Below are positions 15,266 to 24,496 of a stretch of 64,000 bases of DNA, in pieces. A program made the translations under genes and the position numbers. The notes beneath the pieces were generated by a model. That model worked only from the letters and a program-made list of their open reading frames with translations. It searched no databases and was not told the DNA's origin. The DNA comes from Acetobacterium wieringae (lineage in GTDB: Bacteria; Bacillota; Clostridia; Eubacteriales; Eubacteriaceae): the NCBI RefSeq assembly GCF_026646375.1, contig NZ_JAIPPU010000003.1, positions 62,001 through 126,000 of the forward strand, given 5' to 3'. The first letter of the stretch is position 1. Each line of letters begins with the position of its first letter.

Positions 15266-16334
15266 GAAAACTCAATTTCATATTGGAAATCTGGAATTTT
15301 CCAAACCGATTGTTCAGGGAGGCATGGGGATCGGTGTTTCGCTTTCCAGTCTGGCCGGACATGTCTCAAAACTTGGCGGGCTCGGTGTTTTATCGGCAGT
15401 GGAAATGGGTAGTAATTACCCTGACTATATAAAAAATCCCAAGCTGGCAAATCGTCAAGCAATGATGGATCACTTTAAACGGTCGAAAGAAATATCCGGC
15501 AATCGTCCCATCGGAATTAATATTATGGTGGCCTTAACCCAATACGAGCAACTGGTTAAAGATGCCGTGAAAACCGGATACGATATCATTTTTGCCGGTG
15601 CTGGCCTACCCTTATCCCTGCCGGAATTGACCCGAAATTCCTTAACAAAAATTGCTCCAATTATTTCGTCTAAGCGAGTGGCCAAGCTGATCTTAAAACA
15701 CTGGTGGCGTCACTACGAAGTTGTTCCCGATGCCATCGTTCTGGAAGGTCCCCTGGCAGGCGGTCATTTAGGGTTTAAAAATGAAGATCTGACTCCACAA
15801 CGGTTGGCTGAGCAAGCGCTACCAGCGTTAATTCCCGGCGTATTGGAAGAAATAAAGCCCTACGAAGATCTGGTTGGACGACACATCCCCCTAATCGCGG
15901 GTGGTGGAATTACCACAGCAGCCGATGTCCGGGAAACGCTGGCAGCTGGTGCCGATGCCGTTCAGATTGGTTCTCGCTTTGTCGCCACCAACGAATGTGA
16001 TGCCTCGCAGGCTTTTAAAGAAGCCATGGTTAACGCAACTGCGTCCGACATTGAGGTTATTGTCAGTCCTGCTGGTTTGCCAGGCCGGGCCATTCACAAC
16101 CGTTTTCTTGAAGAAGTCAAAGCTGGATTGCGGCACCCCAAAACCTGTCCCATCAACTGCATCAAGAGTTGCGACTACAAAACGGCACCCTACTGTATCG
16201 GTATGGCACTGATTGCCGGTAGAAAAGGTGATCTCGATAACGGCTATGTTTTTTCAGGGGCCAACGCCTACAAGATCTCTGAAATTTCCACCGTGGAAGC
16301 CTTAATGAACGAATTAACCAGTGAGCTTGATTAA
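15264..16334 (+). CDS. NAD(P)H-dependent flavin oxidoreductase / nitronate monooxygenase family
   Basis: 356 residues starting at a TTG codon seven bases after AAGGAGG. QGGMGIGVSLSSLAGHVSKLGGLG, EGPLAGGHLGF and LIAGGGITTAADV build the FMN-binding TIM barrel of the NMO/FabK group. A Cys-rich C-terminus (CPINCIKSCDY...YC) is a clostridial-type extension that might bind metal. It stands before the fatty acid operon but behind its own promoter and differs from the fabK of that operon. The substrate is not known. Confidence 0.8.
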   Translation: MKTQFHIGNLEFSKPIVQGGMGIGVSLSSLAGHVSKLGGLGVLSAVEMGSNYPDYIKNPKLANRQAMMDHFKRSKEISGNRPIGINIMVALTQYEQLVKDAVKTGYDIIFAGAGLPLSLPELTRNSLTKIAPIISSKRVAKLILKHWWRHYEVVPDAIVLEGPLAGGHLGFKNEDLTPQRLAEQALPALIPGVLEEIKPYEDLVGRHIPLIAGGGITTAADVRETLAAGADAVQIGSRFVATNECDASQAFKEAMVNATASDIEVIVSPAGLPGRAIHNRFLEEVKAGLRHPKTCPINCIKSCDYKTAPYCIGMALIAGRKGDLDNGYVFSGANAYKISEISTVEALMNELTSELD

Positions 16335-16401
16335 AAAACTATTTTTCAGAGAGTTGAAATCTTAATACCGCCTAAGAAACTGGCTTGTGCCAGAGCTTTT
16401 C

Positions 16402-16429
16402 TTGACAAATATTTTTTTAGCGTTATAAT
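16402..16429 (+). promoter_or_regulatory. Promoter of the fatty acid synthesis operon
   Basis: A consensus TTGACA (16402-16407) and TATAAT (16424-16429) with a 16-base spacer. It lies 36 bases before the start of the MarR-family gene that heads the operon. Confidence 0.85.
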
Positions 16430-16431
16430 TA

Positions 16432-16446
16432 GTTAGACAATCTAAC
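16432..16446. promoter_or_regulatory. Inverted-repeat operator of the fatty acid operon
   Basis: GTTAGA-CAA-TCTAAC lies directly after the -10 element. It is the obvious candidate for autoregulation by the FabT-like regulator encoded next. The half-site resembles the palindrome at 4939. Confidence 0.65.
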
Positions 16447-16464
16447 AAAAATGGAGGTGACCCT

Positions 16465-16947
16465 TTGGACTCTTTTTCTTCCCAACTCAACGCCGTTCTG
16501 GTTGATACATTCAATAATATTTTAAAGTTTGAAGAGGATTTACTCAAGCAATCGACAAATATTGATTTATCAATTAATGAAATGCACCTGATTGAGCATG
16601 TGGGAAAAAATAAAAATGACGGAAGAACCATAAGTGATCTTGCTCAAAGTCTAAGTATTACCCTACCATCAGTAACTGTAGCCATCAATAAACTGGTCAA
16701 GAAGGGGTATGTAAAAAAAGAGAAAAGCAATACCGATGGACGGGTTGTGTACGTCCGTCTAACCGACAAGGGCTTGCGGATCGATAAAATTCACCAGTAT
16801 TTTCATGTGAAAATGGTGAAAGATATTTCTAAAGAAATGACTGATGAAGAAAAAGAAGTTTTAATTCATGGCATGGAAAAATTAAATGGTTTTTTCAGAA
16901 AAAAATTATCAAGACTCGCAGATGAAAATGAGTCGTCTGAGCCTTGA
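16465..16947 (+). CDS. fabT: MarR-family regulator, FabT-like
   Basis: 160 residues with a winged helix (MHLIEHVGKNKNDGRTISDLAQ, LPSVTVAINKLVKKGYV, KSNTDGRVVYVRLTDKG). It starts at TTG, four bases after an eight-base Shine-Dalgarno match (GGAGGTGA). As the first gene of a complete fab operon it corresponds to FabT, which represses fatty acid synthesis genes, usually with acyl-ACP as co-repressor. The symbol is by context; the ligand is inference. Confidence 0.82.
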   Translation: MDSFSSQLNAVLVDTFNNILKFEEDLLKQSTNIDLSINEMHLIEHVGKNKNDGRTISDLAQSLSITLPSVTVAINKLVKKGYVKKEKSNTDGRVVYVRLTDKGLRIDKIHQYFHVKMVKDISKEMTDEEKEVLIHGMEKLNGFFRKKLSRLADENESSEP

Positions 16948-16962
16948 TGTTTGGAGGAACAA

Positions 16963-17922
16963 ATGTCCTTTACAATTATCGGAACCGGTTCTGCGTTGCC
17001 AAAAACAATTCAGACCAACAAAGACCTCGCCCAGTTTCTGGATACGTCCCATGAGTGGATCGTTTCTCGAACTGGCATTGAAGCCAGGCATATTTGTGTC
17101 GACGAGTCCATTTTGGATATCGCCCTGGAAGCCAGTATGAACGCTCTGGCAAACGCTAAAATAAAGCCAACTGAACTCGATCTGATTATCTGCCCCACTC
17201 TTGGCGGCGATACTGTCACCCCATCCCTGGCTTGCCTGATTCAGGAACAACTTGGTGCTACTTGCCCCAGTTTTGACCTTAATGCGGCCTGCTCTGGCTT
17301 TGTCTATGGGCTGGACGTGGCTGATGCTTATTTTTCCCGCAATGATGATATGAAAATTTTAGTCATTGCTGTTGATGCGATGTCCAAACTGGTGGACTGG
17401 CAGGATCGGGCCACCGCCGTTCTTTTTGGCGATGGTGCCGGTGCGGCGGTGTTGACCAGTGGCGATAGTCTTAAAGCGATCCAACTGACTGCCGTCGGAA
17501 ATCAACATGCCTTAAGTATTCCCTGGCCCAAGGGCAACCATCCCCTGACCAACGATCAGAACAATCCGCCTCCCTATCTGCTGATGGATGGGCCGGAGGT
17601 TTATCGTTTTGCAGTAGCGGCCATCTGCAGTGATTTACGCTCTGTGGCAAAAGCCGCTGGTATCGAACTGGCCGATCTGGATTTTATTATTCCCCATCAG
17701 GCCAACCTGCGGATTATCGAAGGAGCTGCCAAGCGTCTGAAGTTATCAATCGACAAATTCGTTCTGCGGGTCGACGGCTGCGGCAATACTTCAGCAGCCA
17801 GTATTCCGTTGGTGCTGGATGAACTTAACCGTAATGGTTTATTCAAATCCGGCACCCGAATTGCCTTAACCGCTTTTGGCGGTGGACTGACAACCGGGGC
17901 CTGTGTGATTGAATGGGCCTGA
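16963..17922 (+). CDS. fabH: 3-oxoacyl-ACP synthase III (KAS III)
   Basis: 319 residues. Catalytic Cys in NAACSGFVYGL, His in IIPHQANLRI and Asn in CGNTSAASIP make the FabH triad; the C-terminus is FGGGLTTGACVIEW. It condenses acetyl-CoA with malonyl-ACP to start chain synthesis. The ATG at 16963 is chosen because GGAGG at 16953 gives correct spacing; the TTG at 16951 would place the site inside the gene. Confidence 0.96.
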   Translation: MSFTIIGTGSALPKTIQTNKDLAQFLDTSHEWIVSRTGIEARHICVDESILDIALEASMNALANAKIKPTELDLIICPTLGGDTVTPSLACLIQEQLGATCPSFDLNAACSGFVYGLDVADAYFSRNDDMKILVIAVDAMSKLVDWQDRATAVLFGDGAGAAVLTSGDSLKAIQLTAVGNQHALSIPWPKGNHPLTNDQNNPPPYLLMDGPEVYRFAVAAICSDLRSVAKAAGIELADLDFIIPHQANLRIIEGAAKRLKLSIDKFVLRVDGCGNTSAASIPLVLDELNRNGLFKSGTRIALTAFGGGLTTGACVIEWA

Positions 17923-18004
17923 TATGGTCTAATCACAATTATAATTACTAAAGCAACAAAACCAATCTCAAGTTAAAATTATAATCTTTAGGAGGATTAA
18001 TCAA

Positions 18005-18226
18005 ATGGTATTAGAAAAAGTAGTGGAAATTTTACGGAATTACAAAGACGAACAAGATCTGGAAGTAACAATGGATTCGACCTTCGAGGAACTGGAACTG
18101 GACTCACTGGATACGGTGGAACTGGTTATGGAAATAGAAGAAGCCTTTGATACCAGCATTGAAATGGATGGTGAACTGACAACGATTGGTGATGTGGTAG
18201 AGCTGATCGAAAAAGCAATCGCATAG
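18005..18226 (+). CDS. acpP: Acyl carrier protein
   Basis: 73 acidic residues. The phosphopantetheine serine lies in ELELDSLDTVELVMEIEEAF, matching the DSL motif of ACP helix II. AGGAGG precedes the ATG by a proper distance. It carries the growing acyl chain for all Fab enzymes around it. The 80-base gap to fabH shows no other gene. Confidence 0.96.
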   Translation: MVLEKVVEILRNYKDEQDLEVTMDSTFEELELDSLDTVELVMEIEEAFDTSIEMDGELTTIGDVVELIEKAIA

Positions 18227-18246
18227 GATCGCATAGGTGAAATAGG

Positions 18247-19194
18247 ATGATTAAAACACCACTCTGCGATCTATTAAACATTGAATTTCCCATTCTTCAA
18301 GGAGGAATGGCGTGGATATCCGATGCTCAGCTTGCAGCTGCCGTGTCAAATGCAGGTGGTTTAGGGATTATTTCTTCAATGAACGCCGATGAAAATTGGC
18401 TTCGCAATGAAATTCACAAAGCAAAAAGCCTGACCGCCAAACCGTTTGGAGTCAATGTCATGCTGATGAATCCCCATGTCGATAAAATTGCCCAGGTACT
18501 GATTGATGAACAGGTACCGGTGGTTACAACTGGAGCCGGTAATCCTGGAAAATTCATGAAAATGTGGATTGAAGCTGGTATTAAGGTGATTCCGGTCGTT
18601 CCTTCCACCGGTTTAGCCCGGTTTTCAGAGCGGGCTGGTGCCACTGCAGTAATTGCCGAAGGTGGTGAATCCGGCGGACATGTCGGTGAAATGGCCACCA
18701 TGGCATTGATTCCCCAGGTTTGTGATGTGGTTTCAATTCCAGTCATTGCCGCGGGCGGTATCGGCGATGGCCGGGGAATTGCTGCGGCACTACTACTGGG
18801 GGCGGTTGGTGTTCAACTGGGTACCCGTTTTTTAGTCGCCCACGAAACCAACATTCATGAAAATTATAAAGACAAAATTATTAAAGCCAAAGATATTGAC
18901 ACCATCCTCAGCGGCCGATCTCTGGGTCATCCGGTACGATCTTTAAAAACAACCTTTTCAAAAGATTTCGTTAAATTGGAAAATGACCCAACTGCGCCAC
19001 CAGAAGCTCTGGAAGAATATGGTCGGGGCGCCCTTCGCATTGCCGCTCAGGAAGGTGACTCTCAAAAAGGTTGCTTTATGGCTGGTCAGATTGCCGGCAT
19101 GATTAAAGAAAAACAAAGCGTGGAGGAAATCATTTTAACACTGGCCGAAGAAACCGAAACAGTATTAAAAGGAGGCTTACAATGGGTAAAATAG
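18247..19194 (+). CDS. fabK: Enoyl-ACP reductase II (FMN-dependent)
   Basis: 315 residues. FPILQGGMAWISDAQLAAAV, VVTTGAGNPGK, EGGESGGHVGEMATM and IPVIAAGGIGDGRGIAAAL fit FabK, which reduces the enoyl-ACP double bond with NAD(P)H through FMN. No FabI is seen, so this is likely the enoyl reductase of the pathway. A short duplication (ATCGCATAGG twice) lies in the gap after acpP. Its 3' end overlaps fabD by 13 bases. Confidence 0.95.
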   Translation: MIKTPLCDLLNIEFPILQGGMAWISDAQLAAAVSNAGGLGIISSMNADENWLRNEIHKAKSLTAKPFGVNVMLMNPHVDKIAQVLIDEQVPVVTTGAGNPGKFMKMWIEAGIKVIPVVPSTGLARFSERAGATAVIAEGGESGGHVGEMATMALIPQVCDVVSIPVIAAGGIGDGRGIAAALLLGAVGVQLGTRFLVAHETNIHENYKDKIIKAKDIDTILSGRSLGHPVRSLKTTFSKDFVKLENDPTAPPEALEEYGRGALRIAAQEGDSQKGCFMAGQIAGMIKEKQSVEEIILTLAEETETVLKGGLQWVK

Positions 19195-20123
19195 CACTGC
19201 TTTTTCCGGGACAGGGATCTCAGTATGTTGGTATGGGTAAACCCCTCTATGAACATTGTATATCTTCACGGATGATTTTTGACCAGGTTGATGCCGTTCA
19301 TCAAGGCACCACGTCCCTTTGTTTTGAAGGGCCGTCCGAAGCCCTCAACCGAACCGAAAACACTCAACCCTGTATTTTTGCTGTCGAATTGGCCGCTCTG
19401 GCTGCTTTGCGATGTGTCGGTATCGAGGCCCAGGGAATCGCCGGATTCTCTCTGGGCGAAGTCACCGGGTTAATTGCAGCCGGGGTTCTATCGATGGACG
19501 ATGGTTTGAAGTTTGTTAAAAAACGTGGCTGGGCAATGGAAGAAGCCGCGCAGATGACGCCAGCCATCATGATAGCGGTTTTAAAACTGGATAATACTAC
19601 GGTGGAGACACTCTGTAAGGAATTCAACCAGTGTTACCCGGTTAACTATAATTGTCCCGGGCAGCTGGTTGTCGCACTTTTAAAGGCCGATCAGGAGTTA
19701 TTCTTAACCCGGGTAAAAGAGCTGGGTGGTCGAGGGATTCCCCTGACCCTGTCCGGTGGTTTTCACTCGCCTTTTATGACCTATGCCACCAAACTACTGG
19801 AAGAACGGATTTATGAATTGGGCTTCTCTGAAGCTTCAATTCCCCTTTATTCCAACGCCTATGCCAAACCCTACCCGGTCGCTCCGGCTGATATCCGATC
19901 CTATATTCTGCACCAGATTAATCATCCGGTGTTATGGGAACAAACCATGCGCAACATGATTGCCGATGGCTTTACCACCTTTATTGAATGTGGCCCCGGC
20001 AAAACATTGAGCGGATTCTTAAAAAAAATCGACAAATCGGTAACCTGTCATCACGTTGAAACCGTGTTGACTGATTATCTGGAAGCCAAAAACTCCGGAA
20101 AGGAATGGACTTTTATATGCTAA
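19182..20123 (+). CDS. fabD: Malonyl-CoA:ACP transacylase
   Basis: 313 residues. LFPGQGSQYVGMG near the N-terminus, nucleophile serine in GFSLGEVTGL, and catalytic His in GGFHSPFM identify FabD. It charges ACP with malonyl groups. It starts inside the end of fabK and is overlapped by a possible early start of fabG, so these genes are tightly coupled. Confidence 0.96.
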   Translation: MGKIALLFPGQGSQYVGMGKPLYEHCISSRMIFDQVDAVHQGTTSLCFEGPSEALNRTENTQPCIFAVELAALAALRCVGIEAQGIAGFSLGEVTGLIAAGVLSMDDGLKFVKKRGWAMEEAAQMTPAIMIAVLKLDNTTVETLCKEFNQCYPVNYNCPGQLVVALLKADQELFLTRVKELGGRGIPLTLSGGFHSPFMTYATKLLEERIYELGFSEASIPLYSNAYAKPYPVAPADIRSYILHQINHPVLWEQTMRNMIADGFTTFIECGPGKTLSGFLKKIDKSVTCHHVETVLTDYLEAKNSGKEWTFIC

Positions 20124-20857
20124 CAGGAAAAACTGCACTTATTACTGGCGGTGCCAAAGGAATTGGCCGGGCGATTGCTTTAAAGATTGCCGAAGCTAAT
20201 GGCAATGTCGCTATCATCTATCGCGGTAGCAAAACAAATGCCGAAGCTACCATTGCAGAATTGCTGGCTTTAGGTGTTCAGGCCAAAAGCTATCAGTGTG
20301 ACGTGTCCGATTTCAACGCCACTAAAGAATTAGTGGCCCAAATTATCAAAGATTTTGGCGATTTGGATATCCTGGTGAACAACGCCGGGATTACCAATGA
20401 CAAATTGTTAATCGCAATGAAGGAAGACGATTTTGACAGTGTCATCAACACCAACTTAAAAGGTGCCTTTAATATGACAAAACACGTTGGAGCCTATCTG
20501 CTTAAGCAGCGCAAAGGGAGGATTATTAATATTTCTTCAGTTTCCGGTCTGATGGGCAACGTCGGTCAGTGTAATTATGCAGCTGCCAAAGCCGGATTGA
20601 TTGGTCTAACCAAGTCAGCTGCAAAAGAAATGGCGCTTCGGGGAGTCACCTGTAATGCCATTGCCCCCGGTTTTATTGACACCGATATGACAAAGGAATT
20701 AAAACCCGAAATAAAGACAGAAATACTCAAACAAATTCCCTTAAAACGTTTGGGACAGGCCGATGACATTGCCAATCTCTGCGTTTACTTAAGTAGCGAT
20801 TTATCCGGCTATATTACAGGAGAAGTCATTAAAGTTGATGGCGGTCTCTATATTTAG
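20117..20857 (+). CDS. fabG: 3-oxoacyl-ACP reductase
   Basis: 246 residues from ATG 20117. The Rossmann motif TGGAKGIGRAI, NNAGIT, catalytic NISSVSGLMG and YAAAKAGLIGLTK, and PLKRLGQADDIA near the end are classical for FabG (NADPH-dependent SDR). ATG 20105 gives a longer form whose start lies inside fabD; the inner start matches usual family length. Confidence 0.96.
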   Translation: MLTGKTALITGGAKGIGRAIALKIAEANGNVAIIYRGSKTNAEATIAELLALGVQAKSYQCDVSDFNATKELVAQIIKDFGDLDILVNNAGITNDKLLIAMKEDDFDSVINTNLKGAFNMTKHVGAYLLKQRKGRIINISSVSGLMGNVGQCNYAAAKAGLIGLTKSAAKEMALRGVTCNAIAPGFIDTDMTKELKPEIKTEILKQIPLKRLGQADDIANLCVYLSSDLSGYITGEVIKVDGGLYI

Positions 20858-20866
20858 GAGTTATTT

Positions 20867-22105
20867 ATGAATCGACGAGTTGTTATAACAGGATGCGGTG
20901 TCGTTTCTCCAGTGGGTAGCACTGTAGAACGTTTTTGGGAAAACCTGACAAACGGAAAATGCGGCATCGACTTTATTAAAAAGTTTGATACCACCGACTT
21001 AAAAGTGAAAATTGCAGGTGAGGTTCATGATTTTGAACCCCTTGACTATATTAAAAAAAATGAAATCCGCAAAACTGATCAATTTACCCAATACGGCATC
21101 GGTGCCGCTGTTCAGGCGATGGAAGACAGTGGTGTCCAGGCACATGTCGATCCCACCCGACTGGGTGTTTTTATTGGTTCCGGCATTGGTGGTATTCATA
21201 CCTTTATTGATGAATGCCACAAAATGGATGAAAAAGGTCCCAGTCGGATTTCACCCTTCTTTATCCCGATGATGATTTCAAACATCGCTGCTGGCACCAT
21301 TGCCATTCGCTATAATGCCCAAGGTCCTTGCCTGCCAATTGTTACAGCCTGCGCCACTGGTACCCATTCTATTGGTGAAGCCTTTCGCAGCATCAAACAC
21401 GGTTATGCTGATGCGATTATTGCTGGCGGTACCGAAGCCAGTATTTCGCCACTATCAGTGGCCGGTTTCACAAATTTAACGGCGTTAACAACCGTTAACG
21501 ACCCGGCCCGGGCCTCGATTCCCTTTGATAAGAATCGCAGCGGTTTTGTCATGAGCGAAGGCGCTGGCGCCCTGGTGCTGGAAGAAAGGGAATCGGCCCT
21601 GAACCGGGGCGCTAAAATTTATGGCGAAATTGTCGGCTACGGCAATACCTGTGACGCCTACCATATTACGGCCCCCCACCCTGACGCCATCGGCGGAACC
21701 CGGGCCATCCATCTGGCGATGGACGAAGCAACCCGGAGCGGTGTCAGTTTCGAAGAAGCACAAATCTATGTAAATGCCCACGGTACCAGTACCCCCCTTA
21801 ACGATAAATCAGAAACCATTGCCATCAAAAATGCCCTAGGTGAGCATATCAGTCGCACTCTGGTCAGTTCAACCAAATCAATGACTGGCCACATGTTAGG
21901 CGCTGCTGGTGCCATCGAAGCGATTGCTGCTGTGATGGCGTTAAAAGAGGGGATAATTCCCCCCACTATTGGTTATCAGGAAGCTGATCCAGACTGTGAT
22001 CTGGATTATGTTCCCAATCAGAAACGAACTGTTCAAAGTGATCTTGCCCTATCGATTTCACTTGGATTTGGCGGTCATAATGCGTGCCTGGCTTTTGTAA
22101 AATAG
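20867..22105 (+). CDS. fabF: 3-oxoacyl-ACP synthase II
   Basis: 412 residues. VVITGCGVVSPVG starts the protein; catalytic Cys in VTACATGTHSIGEA and the two histidines in NAHGTSTPLND and SMTGHMLGAAG form the Cys-His-His triad of FabF. It elongates acyl-ACP with malonyl-ACP. GGAG precedes the ATG and the gap to fabG is nine bases. Confidence 0.97.
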   Translation: MNRRVVITGCGVVSPVGSTVERFWENLTNGKCGIDFIKKFDTTDLKVKIAGEVHDFEPLDYIKKNEIRKTDQFTQYGIGAAVQAMEDSGVQAHVDPTRLGVFIGSGIGGIHTFIDECHKMDEKGPSRISPFFIPMMISNIAAGTIAIRYNAQGPCLPIVTACATGTHSIGEAFRSIKHGYADAIIAGGTEASISPLSVAGFTNLTALTTVNDPARASIPFDKNRSGFVMSEGAGALVLEERESALNRGAKIYGEIVGYGNTCDAYHITAPHPDAIGGTRAIHLAMDEATRSGVSFEEAQIYVNAHGTSTPLNDKSETIAIKNALGEHISRTLVSSTKSMTGHMLGAAGAIEAIAAVMALKEGIIPPTIGYQEADPDCDLDYVPNQKRTVQSDLALSISLGFGGHNACLAFVK

Positions 22106-22118
22106 AGGAGAATAAGTA

Positions 22119-22592
22119 ATGGAATTAACTATTGAAACCATTCAGGCCCTGGCGAAAATAATGTCAGCCGAAAAGCTGACCAGTCTGGCATTGGATCAGG
22201 GGAATCTGAAAATCGAAATAACCCGGGAAAACAGTTTAACTTTCTCGGAAGAACCAACTTCTTGTGAACCTCAAATAAAAATCACTGCCCCACAACTCCC
22301 ACAAGATCTGACTGTTCAAGCCGAAACCCCTAAAGTCTCTGACAGCACTCACTGGAAAGAAATCAAATCCCCGATGGTGGGAGTTTTTTACCAAAGCAGT
22401 CAACCGGACAAACCACCCTACGTCACCAAAGATCAACACTTTGCCGACGGCGATACCCTATGTATCATTGAAGCAATGAAGCTGATGAATGAAATTACTG
22501 CTGAAACCGCTGGTACCATTATGGAAGTTTGCGTCAGCAACGGCCAGGTGGTGGAATTCGGACAGGTTCTCTATCGTATTGTAGAAGATTAA
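22119..22592 (+). CDS. accB: Biotin carboxyl carrier protein of acetyl-CoA carboxylase
   Basis: 157 residues. The C-terminal biotinyl domain has the biotin lysine in CIIEAMKLMNEI and ends GQVLYRIVED; the N-terminal part and a Pro-rich linker precede it. It carries CO2 between AccC and AccDA. The gene is 13 bases after fabF. Confidence 0.96.
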   Translation: MELTIETIQALAKIMSAEKLTSLALDQGNLKIEITRENSLTFSEEPTSCEPQIKITAPQLPQDLTVQAETPKVSDSTHWKEIKSPMVGVFYQSSQPDKPPYVTKDQHFADGDTLCIIEAMKLMNEITAETAGTIMEVCVSNGQVVEFGQVLYRIVED

Positions 22593-22610
22593 TTTTTAAT
22601 ATAAACCAAT

Positions 22611-22636
22611 ACCGTACTGATCTCATTTGGTACGGT
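22611..22636 (+). repeat. Intra-operon hairpin between accB and fabZ
   Basis: ACCGTAC (22611-22617) and GTACGGT (22630-22636) form a perfect 7-bp stem with a 12-base loop and no T run. It may be an mRNA processing or stability element; the accB-fabZ gap is one of the wider gaps of the operon. Confidence 0.45.
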
Positions 22637-22700
22637 TAAAACTTGTTGTGATGAAAGAATTGCAACAACGAATTTTAGAAAAATTCAGAAGGAAATCAGA

Positions 22701-23117
22701 ATGAAACGTGATGAATTAAAGAAGATCCTGCCTCACCGGGAGCCGATGCTGCTGATTGATGAGGCTGAAAAAATAAATGACAATACCGCCACCGGTCGTT
22801 ATACCGTTACCGGCGATGAGTTTTTTTTGCAGGGCCATTTTCCCGGCAACCCAGTCGTACCAGGGGTTATCCTCTGCGAAATTATGGCCCAGACCAGCTG
22901 TGTCTTACTGGCTGAGTTGGAAGGTGCTAACAAAACACCCTACTTTACAGGTCTGAATAAAGTAAAATTCAAAGAAAAAGTCCACGTTGGTGATACCATT
23001 GAGATTACCTGCAGTTTGACAAAATCCAAACCGCCATTTTATTTTGCCAGCGGTTCGGGTTCGGTAAATGGCAAGGTGGCAGTGGTCGGAGAATTTTCGT
23101 TTGCCCTGATTGAGTAA
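22701..23117 (+). CDS. fabZ: 3-hydroxyacyl-ACP dehydratase
   Basis: 138 residues. LPHREPMLLIDEA and GHFPGNPVVPGVILCEIMAQ contain the catalytic His and Glu of the FabZ hot-dog fold. It dehydrates 3-hydroxyacyl-ACP. The preceding gap of about 110 bases holds a hairpin. The following gene begins 12 bases later with a full AAGGAGG site. Confidence 0.96.
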   Translation: MKRDELKKILPHREPMLLIDEAEKINDNTATGRYTVTGDEFFLQGHFPGNPVVPGVILCEIMAQTSCVLLAELEGANKTPYFTGLNKVKFKEKVHVGDTIEITCSLTKSKPPFYFASGSGSVNGKVAVVGEFSFALIE

Positions 23118-23128
23118 GGAGGCTTTTG

Positions 23129-24481
23129 ATGTTTTCAAAGATACTGATTGCCAACCGGGGCGAAATTGCGTTGCGAATTATCCGTGCCTGTAAAGAAATG
23201 GGCATCGCCACTGTGGCTGTCTTTTCCACCGCAGACGAAAACAGCCTTCACGTCAGTCTGGCCGATGAAAGCATTTGCATTGGTCCGGCAGCAGTGACAG
23301 ATTCCTATCTGAATATTTCAGCGATTTTATCAGCCGCTGTATTAACCGGAGCGGAAGCCATTCACCCCGGGTACGGCCTATTATCGGAAAACCCCAAGTT
23401 TGCCCGACTCTGCACCCAATGCGGGATTGCCTTTATTGGACCGAGCTGGGAAATCATTTCGAAAATGGGCGATAAGGATCAGGCTCGGGCTACAATGGCG
23501 GCAGCCGGTGTTCCGATTGTTCCCGGTACGGATATTATCAGTGAGCCCGATGAAGCCCATCGCAAGGCCGATGAAATCGGCTATCCATTATTAGTCAAGG
23601 CCCGCTCCGGCGGCGGCGGCAAAGGCATCCGGCTGGTCGAACGAACCGAAGATTTCTTAAACGAATACTCGCTTGCCCGGCAGGAAGCCCAAAATGCTTT
23701 TAATGACGATGGGGTTTATCTGGAAAAGTTTTTAACCCGAGTCAAACATATCGAAATACAATTACTCTGCGATCAGCACCAGCATGTGGTGGCCTTAGGT
23801 GAACGGGAGTGCTCGGTGCAGCGAAAGAATCAGAAGTTGCTAGAAGAAAGCCCTTCCCCATCCCTGACCCCAGAAGTCCGCACGGCGATGATGGAAGTAT
23901 CGCGCCAGGCAGCGCTCGCAATTGGCTATGAAAATGCTGGTACCATCGAATTTTTAATGGATCCTCAGGGTCATTTTTACTTTATGGAAATGAACACCCG
24001 GTTGCAGGTTGAACACCCAATAACCGAAATGGTGACTGGAGTTGATATTGTCAAATGGCAGATCCGGATTGCTTCTGGATTGCCTCTGACCTTTGGCCAG
24101 GAGGATGTCCACATTCAGGGTCACGCCATCGAATGCCGAATCAATGCCGAAAATCCACTACTCGATTTCAGGCCCAACTGCGGTACCATCGACTTTCTCC
24201 ATGTACCGGGCGGTCCCTGGGTACGTTTCGATACGCTGCTCTATCAGGGTTATGCAATTCCTCCCTATTATGATTCGATGGTTGGTAAACTGATTGTTCA
24301 CTCTAAAACCCGGGAGCTGACGATCCGCAAAATGAAGGCCGCCTTGTGTGAGCTGGTAATTGAAGGAATTGACCACACCAGTCAAGTGCAGTTGGATATT
24401 CTTAGTCAGCCTCTATTTATTTCGGGTGATTACTTCACTGACTTTATGGAAAATGAATTTGGCAAGCCATTGCCGGAATAG
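23129..24481 (+). CDS. accC: Biotin carboxylase
   Basis: 450 residues. ILIANRGEIALRIIRACKEMG, the glycine-rich ATP loop KARSGGGGKGIRLVE, and FMEMNTRLQVEHPITEMV are AccC signatures. It carboxylates the biotin on AccB using bicarbonate and ATP. ATG 23129 has AAGGAGG seven bases upstream. Confidence 0.97.
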   Translation: MFSKILIANRGEIALRIIRACKEMGIATVAVFSTADENSLHVSLADESICIGPAAVTDSYLNISAILSAAVLTGAEAIHPGYGLLSENPKFARLCTQCGIAFIGPSWEIISKMGDKDQARATMAAAGVPIVPGTDIISEPDEAHRKADEIGYPLLVKARSGGGGKGIRLVERTEDFLNEYSLARQEAQNAFNDDGVYLEKFLTRVKHIEIQLLCDQHQHVVALGERECSVQRKNQKLLEESPSPSLTPEVRTAMMEVSRQAALAIGYENAGTIEFLMDPQGHFYFMEMNTRLQVEHPITEMVTGVDIVKWQIRIASGLPLTFGQEDVHIQGHAIECRINAENPLLDFRPNCGTIDFLHVPGGPWVRFDTLLYQGYAIPPYYDSMVGKLIVHSKTRELTIRKMKAALCELVIEGIDHTSQVQLDILSQPLFISGDYFTDFMENEFGKPLPE

Positions 24482-24496
24482 AAAGGGAGGTTTTAA

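Noticed and set aside
15264-16334. A second fabK for the fatty acid operon
   Set aside because: Similar fold, but it has a Cys-rich extension, its own promoter and lies before the operon promoter; NMO family is the safer call.
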